Position numbers and translations under genes: made by a program. A stretch of 64,000 nucleotides of DNA, from the NCBI RefSeq assembly GCF_900176885.1, contig NZ_LT839648.1, positions 1,019,049-1,083,048 of the forward strand, read 5' to 3'. Source of the DNA: Oceanobacillus senegalensis. Its GTDB lineage: Bacteria; Bacillota; Bacilli; Bacillales; Amphibacillaceae. The notes beneath the pieces are model-generated. The model ran no database searches. It was not told the origin of the DNA and worked only from the letters and a program-made list of their open reading frames with translations. Position 1 is the first letter of the stretch. Each line of letters starts with the position of its first letter. Below are positions 55,063 to 64,000 of the stretch, piece by piece.

Positions 55063-56340
55063 ATGTTTAAGTTTAATGAAGAAAAAGGACAATTAAAATG
55101 CTCGTTCTGTGGAAAAAGTCAAGATCAAGTACGTAAATTAGTAGCCGGACCAGGCGTTTATATATGTGATGAATGTATTGAATTATGTACTGAAATTGTG
55201 GAAGAAGAACTTGGTACGGAAGAGGAGATGGAATTAAAGGAAATTCCAAAGCCAAAGGAAATTTGTGAAATTCTGGATGATTATGTTATTGGGCAAGATA
55301 AGGCAAAGAAAAATTTGTCTGTCGCCGTTTATAATCATTATAAACGTATTAACACACCTAAGAATAATGATGATGTTGAAATAGCGAAGAGTAATATCGC
55401 AATGATTGGGCCAACGGGAAGTGGTAAGACATTATTAGCACAGACATTAGCACGTATTATTAATGTTCCGTTTGCAATGGCAGATGCAACATCTTTAACA
55501 GAGGCAGGTTATGTTGGGGAAGATGTTGAAAACATTCTTCTAAAACTTATACAGGCAGCAGATTACGATGTTGAAAAAGCAGAAAAAGGAATTATTTATA
55601 TTGATGAGATTGATAAAGTAGCAAGAAAATCAGAGAATCCTTCGATTACACGGGATGTATCTGGTGAGGGAGTACAGCAGGCCTTGCTTAAAATATTAGA
55701 AGGTACGGTAGCAAGTGTTCCTCCACAAGGCGGAAGAAAGCACCCGCATCAAGAATTCATTCAAATTGATACAACAAATATTTTGTTTATTGTAGGTGGA
55801 GCTTTCGATGGAATAGACCAAGTCATCAAGCGACGTCTAGGTAAAAAAGTAATTGGTTTTGGTGCAAATTCTAAGCAGGAAGATATGGATATGGGTCAAT
55901 TGCTACAAAAAGTATTACCGGAAGACCTATTACGTTATGGATTAATCCCAGAATTCATTGGGAGAATTCCGGTAATTGGTGCATTAGAACCATTAGATGA
56001 AGGAGCACTAGTGGAAATATTAACAAAACCTAAAAATGCTTTAGTTAAACAATATCAGAAACTATTTGAGATGGATGATGTAGAGTTGGAAATAAAAGAA
56101 GAGGCACTTGTTGAAATTGCTAAAAAGGCAATTGAAAGAAAAACGGGTGCTCGTGGCTTACGCTCCATCATTGAAGGGCTTATGCTAGATGTTATGTTTG
56201 AATTACCATCAAGAGATGATATCGATCAATGCGTCATCACAAAAGAGACAGTGAAGAATGAAGATGGAAGTCCAACCCTTGTCTTTAGTGATGGAACAGT
56301 ACAAGAAGGGATTAAAAAGCATCCGAAAGAAAGTGCATAA
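55063..56340 (+). CDS. clpX: ATP-dependent Clp protease ATP-binding subunit ClpX
   Basis: ClpX unfolds tagged proteins for the ClpP protease. The 425-residue AAA+ protein has an N-terminal zinc domain with Cys13, Cys16, Cys35 and Cys38, Walker A GPTGSGKT, Walker [10 protein letters not shown], the pore loop GYVGEDVE and the IGF-type ClpP-binding loop VIGFGAN. The start at 55063 follows AGGGGTG. It is upstream of lonA; the lonB gene found between them in B. subtilis is absent. Confidence 0.97.
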   Translation: MFKFNEEKGQLKCSFCGKSQDQVRKLVAGPGVYICDECIELCTEIVEEELGTEEEMELKEIPKPKEICEILDDYVIGQDKAKKNLSVAVYNHYKRINTPKNNDDVEIAKSNIAMIGPTGSGKTLLAQTLARIINVPFAMADATSLTEAGYVGEDVENILLKLIQAADYDVEKAEKGIIYIDEIDKVARKSENPSITRDVSGEGVQQALLKILEGTVASVPPQGGRKHPHQEFIQIDTTNILFIVGGAFDGIDQVIKRRLGKKVIGFGANSKQEDMDMGQLLQKVLPEDLLRYGLIPEFIGRIPVIGALEPLDEGALVEILTKPKNALVKQYQKLFEMDDVELEIKEEALVEIAKKAIERKTGARGLRSIIEGLMLDVMFELPSRDDIDQCVITKETVKNEDGSPTLVFSDGTVQEGIKKHPKESA

Positions 56341-56372
56341 TCACATATAGGTCTAAAATAAATTATAAATGT

Positions 56373-56436
56373 GAGACTAACTTGGCTAAATAGTTCTTAT
56401 AATAAAGAGCTGCTGCTTTTAGTTAGTCTCTTTTTA
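56373..56436 (+). terminator. Terminator after clpX
   Basis: GAGACTAACT (56373-56382) pairs with AGTTAGTCTC (56421-56430). A secondary stem TAGTTCTT/AAGAGCT lies inside, and TTTTT follows. Confidence 0.85.
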
Positions 56437-56607
56437 ACCCTTGTTAAAATATCAGATACATAGTTGTAAAAAATTATTAGGTTTAGGAATAGAAGTTTTG
56501 CAAATACTAAAATGGAAAATGCTTTAGTTTACAAATGTAAAATTTTTCTATAAACTTTAAGAATGTGTAAGTATAATTAATTCATATTTTATGGAGGTTA
56601 CATATTA

Positions 56608-58923
56608 ATGTCTAAAGAACTTATTAAAATCCCCCTCCTACCATTACGAGGACTACTCGTATATCCATCCATGGTATTACATCTAGATGTAGGTAGAGAT
56701 AAATCTGTCTCTGCTTTAGAAAAGGCCATGATGGATGATCAGACGATATTCTTAGCTGCACAAAAAAAGGTTAGCTTAGATGAACCTGAAACGAAAGACA
56801 TATACGAAATTGGTACATTGGCTAAAGTTAATCAAATGCTAAAATTACCAAATGGTACCATTCGTGTGTTGGTTGAGGGGTTATATCGCGGGGAAATAGT
56901 ACGTTATGTTGAATCCGACGATGAGTTTATCGTAGAAATTGAAAAGTTGGAAGACATACATGGTGATAAGCATGAGGAAGAAGCATTAATGCGTTCTCTT
57001 CTAGACCAATTTGAACAATACATAAAAGTATCAAGAAAAATTACGGAAGAAACTTATGCGACCGTATCGGATATCGATGAACCAGGACGATTAGCTGATA
57101 TAATCGCATCTCATTTGTCATTAAAAATAAAAGAAAAGCAAGAAATTCTGGAGATACAAAATGTTAAAGAGAGAATTAAAAAGCTAATTCATCTTATTTC
57201 CAATGAGAAAAAAGTTCTTGACTTGGAAAAGAAAATTGGACAGCGTGTCAAATCTTCCATGGAAAAGACTCAAAAGGAATATTATTTACGCGAGCAATTA
57301 AAAGCTATTCAAAAAGAACTTGGGGATAAAGATGGGAAAACAGGGGAGGTCAGTCAGCTACGAGAAAAAATAGAGAGTTCAGATATGCCCGAGCACGTTA
57401 TGAAAGTAGCATTAAAAGAACTGGACAGATATGAAAAGGTTCCACAAAGCTCAGCTGAAAGCTCTGTTATTCGAAATTATTTAGAATGGCTAACCGCTCT
57501 CCCATGGACAAATAAGACACAAGATACAATAGAAATAGATAAAGCGGAAAAGGTCTTAAATGAGGAGCATTATGGTCTTGAAAAAGTAAAAGAACGAATC
57601 ATAGAATATCTTGCTGTGCAAAAGCTTACAAATTCTATAAAGGGTCCCATTCTTTGTTTAGTAGGACCGCCGGGTGTAGGGAAAACATCATTAGCAAAAT
57701 CTATTGCAACGGCAGTAAATCGGAATTTTGTTAGGATTTCCTTAGGGGGTGTCCGAGACGAAGCAGAAATCAGGGGACATCGGAGAACATATATTGGTGC
57801 AATGCCAGGAAGAATCATTCAAGGAATGAAAAAGGCGGGAACAATAAATCCTGTTTTCCTTCTAGATGAGGTTGATAAAATGTCTAATGATTTCCGTGGC
57901 GATCCATCTTCTGCCATGCTAGAGGTTCTTGACCCAGAGCAAAACTCTAGTTTTAGTGATCATTTTATTGAGGAAACGTATGATTTATCTAATGTACTAT
58001 TTATTGCAACAGCCAATAGTGTAAGTACTATACCAGGACCATTGTTAGATAGGATGGAGCTTATTTCACTTGCAGGTTATACCGAAGTTGAAAAGGTCCA
58101 TATTGCAAGGGAACATCTCATTCCTAAGCAATTAAAGGAAAATGGTTTGAAAAAAGGAATTATGCAAATACGTGATGATGCTCTATTAAAATTAATTCGA
58201 ACATATACACGTGAGGCGGGTGTACGAGGATTAGAAAGACAACTTGCTAAGTTATGTAGGAAGACCGCTAAAATTATTTTATCTGAAGAGAAAAAGCGAG
58301 TTATTATTACCGAAAAAAGCTTAGAAGATTTATTAGGCAAACCAATATTTCGCTATGGTTTAATGGAAACAGAAAATCAGGTTGGTGCTGCAACTGGATT
58401 GGCATATACCACAGTAGGTGGAGATATATTATCTATAGAAGTAAGTCATTATCCTGGTAAAGGAAAATTAACATTAACTGGTAAACTAGGGGATGTTATG
58501 CAAGAATCGGCACAGGCAGCATTTAGTTATATTCGCTCTCGTGCAGAAGAACTGAATATAGATCCGGATTTTTATGAAAAATATGATATTCATATCCATG
58601 TTCCTGAAGGTGCGACACCGAAAGATGGACCTTCTGCTGGTATAACCATGGCTACAGCATTAGTATCTGCTTTTTCAGGTAAAGCTGTTAAAAAAGAAGT
58701 AGGTATGACTGGTGAAATTACACTAAGAGGAAGGGTTTTACCAATTGGTGGACTGAAAGAAAAATCCTTAGGTGCTCATCGTGCAGGACTCACAACCATT
58801 ATTATTCCTGAAGATAATAAGAAAGATATTGAAGATATTCCTGAAAGTGTACGTGAAGGGTTAACATTTATTCCTGTTGCACATCTAGATGAAGTACTGA
58901 AATATGCACTAGTGGAGGAATAA
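56608..58923 (+). CDS. lonA: ATP-dependent protease Lon
   Basis: Lon is a soluble AAA+ serine protease that removes damaged and regulatory proteins. The 771-residue LonA-type protein has the N-terminal substrate domain (about 5-200), Walker [10 protein letters not shown], Walker [12 protein letters not shown], and a C-terminal protease domain with the Ser-Lys dyad ([10 protein letters not shown] near 676 and [11 protein letters not shown] near 719). ATG 56608 follows TGGAGGT. The next gene starts two bases after its stop. Confidence 0.97.
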   Translation: MSKELIKIPLLPLRGLLVYPSMVLHLDVGRDKSVSALEKAMMDDQTIFLAAQKKVSLDEPETKDIYEIGTLAKVNQMLKLPNGTIRVLVEGLYRGEIVRYVESDDEFIVEIEKLEDIHGDKHEEEALMRSLLDQFEQYIKVSRKITEETYATVSDIDEPGRLADIIASHLSLKIKEKQEILEIQNVKERIKKLIHLISNEKKVLDLEKKIGQRVKSSMEKTQKEYYLREQLKAIQKELGDKDGKTGEVSQLREKIESSDMPEHVMKVALKELDRYEKVPQSSAESSVIRNYLEWLTALPWTNKTQDTIEIDKAEKVLNEEHYGLEKVKERIIEYLAVQKLTNSIKGPILCLVGPPGVGKTSLAKSIATAVNRNFVRISLGGVRDEAEIRGHRRTYIGAMPGRIIQGMKKAGTINPVFLLDEVDKMSNDFRGDPSSAMLEVLDPEQNSSFSDHFIEETYDLSNVLFIATANSVSTIPGPLLDRMELISLAGYTEVEKVHIAREHLIPKQLKENGLKKGIMQIRDDALLKLIRTYTREAGVRGLERQLAKLCRKTAKIILSEEKKRVIITEKSLEDLLGKPIFRYGLMETENQVGAATGLAYTTVGGDILSIEVSHYPGKGKLTLTGKLGDVMQESAQAAFSYIRSRAEELNIDPDFYEKYDIHIHVPEGATPKDGPSAGITMATALVSAFSGKAVKKEVGMTGEITLRGRVLPIGGLKEKSLGAHRAGLTTIIIPEDNKKDIEDIPESVREGLTFIPVAHLDEVLKYALVEE

Positions 58924-58925
58924 TG

Positions 58926-59507
58926 ATGAAAGTGACAGAGGCAGAGATAGTAATTAGCGCAGTCAGTAAAAAACAATACCCTAATGATGGTTTACCTGAA
59001 ATTGCATTAGCTGGTCGATCTAATGTTGGAAAATCATCCTTTATTAATAAATTAATTAATAGAAAGAACCTTGCAAGGACGTCCTCTAAACCTGGAAAAA
59101 CGCAGACATTAAATTTTTATAAAATAAACGAGGCTTTTTATTTTGTTGACGTTCCCGGGTATGGTTATGCGAAGGTATCTAAGAAGGAACGAGAAAAATG
59201 GGGAGTCATGATGGAGGAGTATTTCGAACTACGGGAAACATTGAAGGCTGTGCTGTTAATTACAGACGTTCGTCATGAACCAACAAGAGATGATATTCAG
59301 ATGTATGATTTTCTTAAATACTTTGAACTTCCAGTAATTGTTGTAGCAACTAAACTAGATAAAGTCCCGAAAAGTAAAAGAGCCAAGCATATCATGCGGA
59401 CAAAGGAAACGTTAAATATAGATTCAGAAGACATCCTTTTGCCATTCTCTTCAGAAACTGGAGAAGGGAAAGATGAAGCATGGAGATATCTGAGGCAGTT
59501 TCTATAA
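58926..59507 (+). CDS. engB: Ribosome-assembly GTPase EngB (YsxC)
   Basis: EngB is an essential GTPase for 50S assembly. The 193-residue protein has G1 [10 protein letters not shown]3 DVPGYG and G4 TKLDK motifs, and the conserved [15 protein letters not shown] switch. Two starts are possible: ATG 58923 overlapping the lonA stop, and ATG 58926, which matches homologues ([11 protein letters not shown]). It shares the lonA ribosome binding region and is presumably translationally coupled to it. Confidence 0.95.
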   Translation: MKVTEAEIVISAVSKKQYPNDGLPEIALAGRSNVGKSSFINKLINRKNLARTSSKPGKTQTLNFYKINEAFYFVDVPGYGYAKVSKKEREKWGVMMEEYFELRETLKAVLLITDVRHEPTRDDIQMYDFLKYFELPVIVVATKLDKVPKSKRAKHIMRTKETLNIDSEDILLPFSSETGEGKDEAWRYLRQFL

Positions 59508-59574
59508 GAGGCTCATTGCAAAAATAACAAAATAAATGGATGAGTTATTTGAATTTAAAAAGGGAATAAAAAGA

Positions 59575-59618
59575 AAAAGAAATAATCCTCCGATTATAGG
59601 GATTATTTCTTTTTTATT
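59575..59618. terminator. Bidirectional terminator between engB and the LiaI-like gene
   Basis: AAAAGAAATAATCC (59575-59588) and GGATTATTTCTTTT (59600-59613) form a perfect 14-base-pair stem with A and T tracts. The stop codon of the minus-strand gene lies in its right arm. Confidence 0.88.
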
Positions 59619-60085
59619 AATAGAACAACTCCTATGATAATTAGTATGATTGGCCAGAACAGTTCTATATAATTTTTTACATCATGAACCCAATAAAAAT
59701 AGTGGGAAAGCTGATTTGAAAAGATCATAAAAATACTAACAGCAGTTAATGCGGTTCCTAATAAAAAGCCTCTCTTGGTTTTAGAGGCACGGACAAGAAA
59801 AGCAATACCCACTATTAAGACATAAACTGCCCAATGACTTATCCAAAACTGATAGTGGTTCATCCCATGGAAATGTATCCCCAACCCTAAAACTATGGAA
59901 CCGTTGAATAACTGATCATAATTTTTCGAAGTATAACTATAAAATAATAGGATAATACCTATAATAATAAGGATTGTTTGCCAAGAATAGAAGTTTGTTA
60001 TAATTGGAATCTTTAAATGTCTTAAAAGAAAGAATAAACCAAGCCCTATAAAGATATATGCGATGAGTGAATTTTGTTTTTTCAA
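59603..60085 (-). CDS. LiaI/LiaF-like transmembrane protein (DUF5668 type)
   Basis: The 160-residue protein is almost entirely transmembrane, with about six hydrophobic segments. The GLGLFFLLRHLKIP and WQTILIIIGIILLFYSY features and the repeated FWPIILIIIGVVLLIKKK end are typical of the LiaI-LiaF transmembrane region. Such proteins sit in envelope-stress modules, but no histidine kinase or response regulator is adjacent. It is on the minus strand, convergent with engB. Confidence 0.75.
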   Translation of the reverse strand: MKKQNSLIAYIFIGLGLFFLLRHLKIPIITNFYSWQTILIIIGIILLFYSYTSKNYDQLFNGSIVLGLGIHFHGMNHYQFWISHWAVYVLIVGIAFLVRASKTKRGFLLGTALTAVSIFMIFSNQLSHYFYWVHDVKNYIELFWPIILIIIGVVLLIKKK

Positions 60086-60341
60086 CTATATTCCGTTCCC
60101 TTCAACTATAGCGATTTCTTGCTTCTATACATATTGTATGATAAAGTACATTCGAGTTAAACTAATTACGTTTATTATTATATTACTGTTTCAAACTCTG
60201 TTCACAATTTAAAAAATAGAAAGTCTCGTTATGTGTTATAATAAAGAATAAATATGTTTTTATTGTTTCTTTATATTTATATTTATATTTATTTTTAATA
60301 AGCCATTCAATTACGTACTGTATTAGTTGGGGGTAGACAAA
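60086..60341. other. AT-rich divergent region before hemA
   Basis: This 256-base stretch lies between the divergent LiaI-like gene and hemA. A TATAAT at 60237-60242 is the likely -10 of hemA, without a clear -35. TTATAAT and related AT-rich repeats near it recall PerR/Fur boxes, but only the left half fits, so no operator is claimed. Confidence 0.35.
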
Positions 60342-61718
60342 GTGCATATTATTAAAGTTGGTTTAAATTATCGAACAGCCCCTGTAGAAATTAGGGAGAA
60401 ACTCACCTTCTCAGATATTAATATAGAAGAAGCAAGTAGTGAGTTAAAGAAACAAAAGAGTATCTTAGAAAATGTAATAATATCAACATGCAATCGAACG
60501 GAAATATATGCAGTGGTTGATCAAGTACACACAGGCCGTTATTATATTAAAAATTTCTTATCCAAATGGTTTAATATTGAAAAAGAACTGTTCACTCCAT
60601 ATTTGCAAATTATGGAAAATGATGGAGCATTGGAGCATTTATTTCGAGTTTCTACGGGTTTAGATTCCATGGTATTAGGAGAAACACAGATACTTGGTCA
60701 GGTGAAGGGCGCCTTTTTAACATCACAAAAAATAAATACTACGGGTACTATTTTTAATGAGTTATTTAAACAAGCCATTACTTTTGGGAAACGAGCTCAT
60801 AAAGAAACAACAATCGGTGAACATGCTGTTTCCATTAGTTATGCTGCAGTAGAATTAGCCAAAAAAATATTGGGAGACCTTCAAAATAAGCATATTGCTA
60901 TATTAGGTGCTGGAAAAATGGGTGAATTAGCTGCTAAGAATCTACAAGGTTCGGGTGCTACAGAAATAACAGTTGTGAACCGTTCAGTGGAAAAGGCCCA
61001 AGAGTTAGCAGATAACTTCCAGGCTAAAGCTAAATCTCTTGACCATTTAGAGTCCGTAATAGAAGAAGCAGATATTCTAATAAGTTCGACTGGTTCAAAA
61101 TCTGTTATCGTAACGAAAGAAATGGTGGAACAAGCTCAAAAAAATCGAAAGAAAAGTCCACTTATTTTAGTTGATATTGCAGTTCCAAGGGATATCGATC
61201 CAGAAATTAATGAGTTGAATCAAGTATTCCTGTACGATATAGATGATTTGCAAGGTATTGTCGATAATAATTTGGAAGCAAGAAAAATGGCAGCGGAACA
61301 AATTGAAATCATGATTGAACAAGAGATTGTCTCATTTAAGGAATGGTTAAAAACCCTAGGAGTTGTACCAGTAATTTCGGCTTTACGAAAAAAAGCCCAA
61401 TCCATACAGCAGGAGACCATGAGAAGTATTGAAAGAAAAATGCCTGATTTAACAGAAAGAGAGAAAAAAGTTTTAAACAAACATACGAAGAGTATCATCA
61501 ATCAGCTATTGAAAGAGCCCATCACACAGGCAAAAGAGATGGCAGGTGGAGAGCATGCTGAACATGCATTAGAATTATTTGTGGATATTTTTGGCATAGA
61601 AGATGAGGTAAGGGCAGAATTTAAAAAACAAGCCAAAAAAGATGACACATTAATGTCATTACAAAAAAATGAATATATAACTTTTCCACATTTAGAACAA
61701 ATTTCATCTGTTCAGTAA
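60342..61718 (+). CDS. hemA: Glutamyl-tRNA reductase
   Basis: HemA reduces glutamyl-tRNA to glutamate-1-semialdehyde, the first step of haem synthesis by the C5 route. The 458-residue protein has the nucleophilic Cys50 in [12 protein letters not shown], the NADPH-binding [15 protein letters not shown] and a C-terminal dimerisation helix. GTG 60342 is used; TTG 60327 would put the GGGGG site inside the gene. A terminator follows, and hemX, usual in Bacillus, is missing. Confidence 0.97.
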   Translation: MHIIKVGLNYRTAPVEIREKLTFSDINIEEASSELKKQKSILENVIISTCNRTEIYAVVDQVHTGRYYIKNFLSKWFNIEKELFTPYLQIMENDGALEHLFRVSTGLDSMVLGETQILGQVKGAFLTSQKINTTGTIFNELFKQAITFGKRAHKETTIGEHAVSISYAAVELAKKILGDLQNKHIAILGAGKMGELAAKNLQGSGATEITVVNRSVEKAQELADNFQAKAKSLDHLESVIEEADILISSTGSKSVIVTKEMVEQAQKNRKKSPLILVDIAVPRDIDPEINELNQVFLYDIDDLQGIVDNNLEARKMAAEQIEIMIEQEIVSFKEWLKTLGVVPVISALRKKAQSIQQETMRSIERKMPDLTEREKKVLNKHTKSIINQLLKEPITQAKEMAGGEHAEHALELFVDIFGIEDEVRAEFKKQAKKDDTLMSLQKNEYITFPHLEQISSVQ

Positions 61719-61739
61719 TCTATTTAAGATTAAACAAAT

Positions 61740-61770
61740 AACCAGAAGGCATTTTAGCTTTCTGGTTTTT
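61740..61770 (+). terminator. Terminator between hemA and hemC
   Basis: AACCAGAA (61740-61747) and TTCTGGTT (61760-61767) form a stem with a 12-base loop and a TTTTT tail. It would separate hemA from hemCDB. Confidence 0.75.
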
Positions 61771-61887
61771 AACTTGTAACCCTTTTTCTTTTCTTATCTA
61801 TTTAAAAAAGGTTAAAATAAAGGTGATAAAATTTTAATATATTTTGTTCAATGAATTATAGCAATGATGATTTAGGAGGATAATTAG

Positions 61888-62817
61888 ATGCGTAAAATAG
61901 TGGTCGGTTCCCGTCGAAGTAATTTAGCTATGACTCAAACGAAATGGGTTATTAACGAGTTAAAAGAAGCTGGCGTCGCAAATGATTTTGAAATAAAAGA
62001 AATCATGACAAAGGGTGACCGTATATTAGACGTTACCTTATCAAAGGTTGGTGGGAAAGGTTTGTTTGTCAAAGAGATTGAACAGGCCATGTATAATAAA
62101 GAAATCGATATAGCTGTACATAGCATGAAAGATATGCCGTCTGTAATGCCGGAGGGGTTAGTTATTTCATCTATCCCTGTAAGAGAAGATCCACGTGATG
62201 CATTCCTTTCTAAAAATAATGTACCACTTATGGATCTTCCGGAGGGATCTATTGTAGGAACTAGTAGTTTACGTCGTGCTGCACAAATCCTAGCAGCAAG
62301 ACCAGATGTGTCGATTAAGTGGATTCGTGGAAATATTGAGACTAGAATTCGTAAATTAAAAGAAGAAGACTATGATGCAATTGTACTAGCAGCTTCCGGT
62401 TTAAAACGCGCAGGACTAAATGATGATATAGTTACAGAATATTTAGGGGCTGATATAGTAGTACCAGCTGTTGGACAAGGTGCACTTGCTATTGAATGTA
62501 GAGAAGATGACAAAGAGGTTCGTGACATGTTAGCGAAAATAAACGATGATTACACAACCAAAACAGTTACAGCAGAGAGAACGTTCTTGCATCTTTTAGA
62601 AGGTGGCTGTCAAGTGCCAATTGGTGGTTTTGCTTATCTAGAGAAAGAAGATATTGTGTTATCTGCCTTAGTCGGGACACCAGATGGTAAGACTATACTA
62701 AAAGAGATGGTTCGAGGTACTGATCCAGTAGAAGTTGGAAAAGAAGCAGCAAATAAATTAATTAGTCAAGGTGCAAAAGATATAGTTGAAGGAGTTAAAG
62801 AGGAGCTTGACAAATAA
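61888..62817 (+). CDS. hemC: Porphobilinogen deaminase
   Basis: HemC joins four porphobilinogens into hydroxymethylbilane. The 309-residue protein has [14 protein letters not shown] at the start, the KGDRILD segment and the dipyrromethane-cofactor Cys241 in [12 protein letters not shown]. The start at 61888 follows AGGAGG. Its stop overlaps the hemD start (TAATG), indicating translational coupling. Confidence 0.97.
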   Translation: MRKIVVGSRRSNLAMTQTKWVINELKEAGVANDFEIKEIMTKGDRILDVTLSKVGGKGLFVKEIEQAMYNKEIDIAVHSMKDMPSVMPEGLVISSIPVREDPRDAFLSKNNVPLMDLPEGSIVGTSSLRRAAQILAARPDVSIKWIRGNIETRIRKLKEEDYDAIVLAASGLKRAGLNDDIVTEYLGADIVVPAVGQGALAIECREDDKEVRDMLAKINDDYTTKTVTAERTFLHLLEGGCQVPIGGFAYLEKEDIVLSALVGTPDGKTILKEMVRGTDPVEVGKEAANKLISQGAKDIVEGVKEELDK

Positions 62818-63614
62818 TGTCTGGTCCTTTAGAAGCAAAAAAGATTATAGTTACAAGGGAAGAAATAAACAATAGATATTTTGCTAAAAAAATACTGCAA
62901 TATGGTGGAACTCCAATTGAAGTACCACTTTTATCGATAACTTGCGAGGATCGTAAAGAAAATAAAACCATCTTAAATGATTTAGATCAATATGAATGGA
63001 TATTTTTCACCAGTGCAAATGGTGTAGAATGTTTTTTTCAGCTTGTGGAAATGTATCATATTCCGTTTAGTAATATTAATAACAAAAAAATAGCTGCGGT
63101 TGGTCGAAAAACGAAAGATAAATTGAATAATTTTGGGATTAAAGTAGATTTTATTCCAACAACATTTAATGCAGAAACAATGGCAAAGGAGTTTTTGTCA
63201 TCCTATTCGGTAACTAAACAAGTATTATTTGTACGAGGTAACCTTTCTAGACCAGTCTTAATCGAGGAATTTGAAAAGGCCGGTGTATCATATCGAACAA
63301 TTGAGGTTTATAAAACAACGATTAAAGAAGAAAATAAGCAATTATTGAATAAAGCAGTTGAAGGACCATATGATTTTATTACCTTTACGAGCCCGTCTGC
63401 TATTGATGCTTTTAATAAATTAACGGAGTATGTAATTACCAAACCATGTGTATGTATTGGTACCACTACCAAACAACGAGCATTGGAAAGAGGGATCACC
63501 AATATATTAATGCCAATGGAAGAGTTCACAATCGATGCAATGATTGAATGTATGGTAAATTACATAAAAGAAAGGCAGGAAGAACAATGGAATTTAAACG
63601 ACATAGAAGATTAA
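62817..63614 (+). CDS. hemD: Uroporphyrinogen-III synthase
   Basis: HemD closes hydroxymethylbilane with inversion of ring D. The 265-residue protein is divergent in sequence, as usual, but keeps the bilobed fold signs: [40 protein letters not shown] and [15 protein letters not shown]. It shares one base with hemC and overlaps hemB by 28 bases. Confidence 0.93.
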   Translation: MSGPLEAKKIIVTREEINNRYFAKKILQYGGTPIEVPLLSITCEDRKENKTILNDLDQYEWIFFTSANGVECFFQLVEMYHIPFSNINNKKIAAVGRKTKDKLNNFGIKVDFIPTTFNAETMAKEFLSSYSVTKQVLFVRGNLSRPVLIEEFEKAGVSYRTIEVYKTTIKEENKQLLNKAVEGPYDFITFTSPSAIDAFNKLTEYVITKPCVCIGTTTKQRALERGITNILMPMEEFTIDAMIECMVNYIKERQEEQWNLNDIED

Positions 63615-64000
63615 GAACTTCAAGCTCTATGCGTGCTTTAGTTCGAGAAAATCATCTACGTGTAGAGGACTTTATTTATCCTATGTTTGTTATTGAAGGG
63701 GAACATACTAAAAATGAAGTACCTTCTATGCCAGGTGTATACCAGGTTTCCATGGATTTACTGTTGGATGAAGTAAGAGAAGTGTATAATTTAGGAATTA
63801 AATCTATTATGTTCTTTGGTGTTATTTCAGCTAAAGATGAAATTGGCACAGGAGCATTTGTTGATGATGGAATCGTTCAGACAGCTATTCGTTTAGTAAA
63901 GAATGAGTTTCCTGATCTATTGATTATAGCGGATACATGTCTTTGTGAATATACCGATCATGGGCATTGTGGTGTTATTCATGACCATGACGTAGACAAT
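63587..64000 (+). CDS. hemB: Delta-aminolevulinic acid dehydratase, N-terminal part
   Basis: HemB condenses two aminolevulinic acids into porphobilinogen. The 138 codons present, starting [21 protein letters not shown], cover the N-terminal arm and first part of the barrel, including the zinc-ligand motif [14 protein letters not shown] with three cysteines. The gene is cut by the window end. The start at 63587 follows AAGGCAGGAAG and lies within hemD. Confidence 0.96.
   Translation, partial: MEFKRHRRLRTSSSMRALVRENHLRVEDFIYPMFVIEGEHTKNEVPSMPGVYQVSMDLLLDEVREVYNLGIKSIMFFGVISAKDEIGTGAFVDDGIVQTAIRLVKNEFPDLLIIADTCLCEYTDHGHCGVIHDHDVDN

Noticed and set aside
60180-60260. PerR box before hemA
   Set aside because: Only one half-site fits the consensus; AT-rich sequence makes such matches common.

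Overview
This 64 kb window is a low-GC, Gram-positive chromosomal segment from a spore-forming member of the Bacillaceae. The gene order closely follows the polA-to-hemB arc of the Bacillus subtilis chromosome. Spore genes (sspI, gerE, gerM, ytxC), T-box riboswitches, an AUU-started infC and candidate sigma-W and sigma-K promoters all fit this. The AT-rich composition and the many short palindromic intergenic repeats suggest an Oceanobacillus/Virgibacillus-like genus. That genus assignment is an inference, not something I could test.

Layout. 1-8.2 kb: the end of polA, mutM, coaE, gapB, speD, nrdR, dnaB, dnaI and ytxC (DNA repair, CoA, gluconeogenesis, polyamines, dNTP control and replication initiation). 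8.2-16 kb: a threonine T-box with thrS, a repeat-rich 0.9 kb gap, the L20-leader infC-rpmI-rplT operon, ysdA, a VTT-family membrane protein, ysdB, a dimeric dUTPase and ysdC. 16-21.5 kb (minus strand): the main accessory block, with a frameshifted lytic transglycosylase and a four-gene ABC-2 exporter operon. 21.8-27 kb: sspI, an rRNA methylase, a phenylalanine T-box and pheST. 27-35 kb: a LysM/3D cell-wall protein, rnhC, zapA, yshB, polX, mutS2, yshE and an apparent 26-residue membrane protein. 35-42.6 kb: the beta-oxidation cluster lcfA-fadR-fadB-etfBA with a textbook FadR operator, then trxA and uvrC. 42.6-47 kb: yslB, sdhCAB and gerE. 47-52 kb: a repeat, a decayed gene, racE, gerM, rph, rdgB, ysnB and two tRNAs. 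52-64 kb: ysoA, tig, clpX, lonA, engB, a LiaI-like membrane protein, hemA, and hemC-hemD-hemB (truncated by the window edge).

Functionally this is core genome: translation (aminoacyl-tRNA synthetases, ribosomal proteins, IF3), proteostasis (Tig, ClpX, Lon), replication and repair (Pol I, MutM, DnaB, DnaI, PolX, MutS2, UvrC, RNase HIII), respiration (SdhCAB), fatty-acid degradation and haem synthesis. Most genes lie on the plus strand, probably co-directional with replication. The clearest departures are the leftward ABC block and some late genes (ysdB, sspI, rnhC, yslB, gerE, the LiaI-like gene).

No CRISPR array, prophage or intact insertion sequence is visible. The most unusual material is between genes: a two-copy repeat (3.7 kb and 47.2 kb) that folds like a structured RNA with compensatory changes, several MITE-like palindromic elements, and a gene remnant at 47.5-47.8 kb whose six internal stops are all one C-to-T change away from Gln or Arg codons. 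No wholly new biological system is evident. The best candidates for novelty are the repeat pair and the exporter operon with its 521-residue anchored partner.
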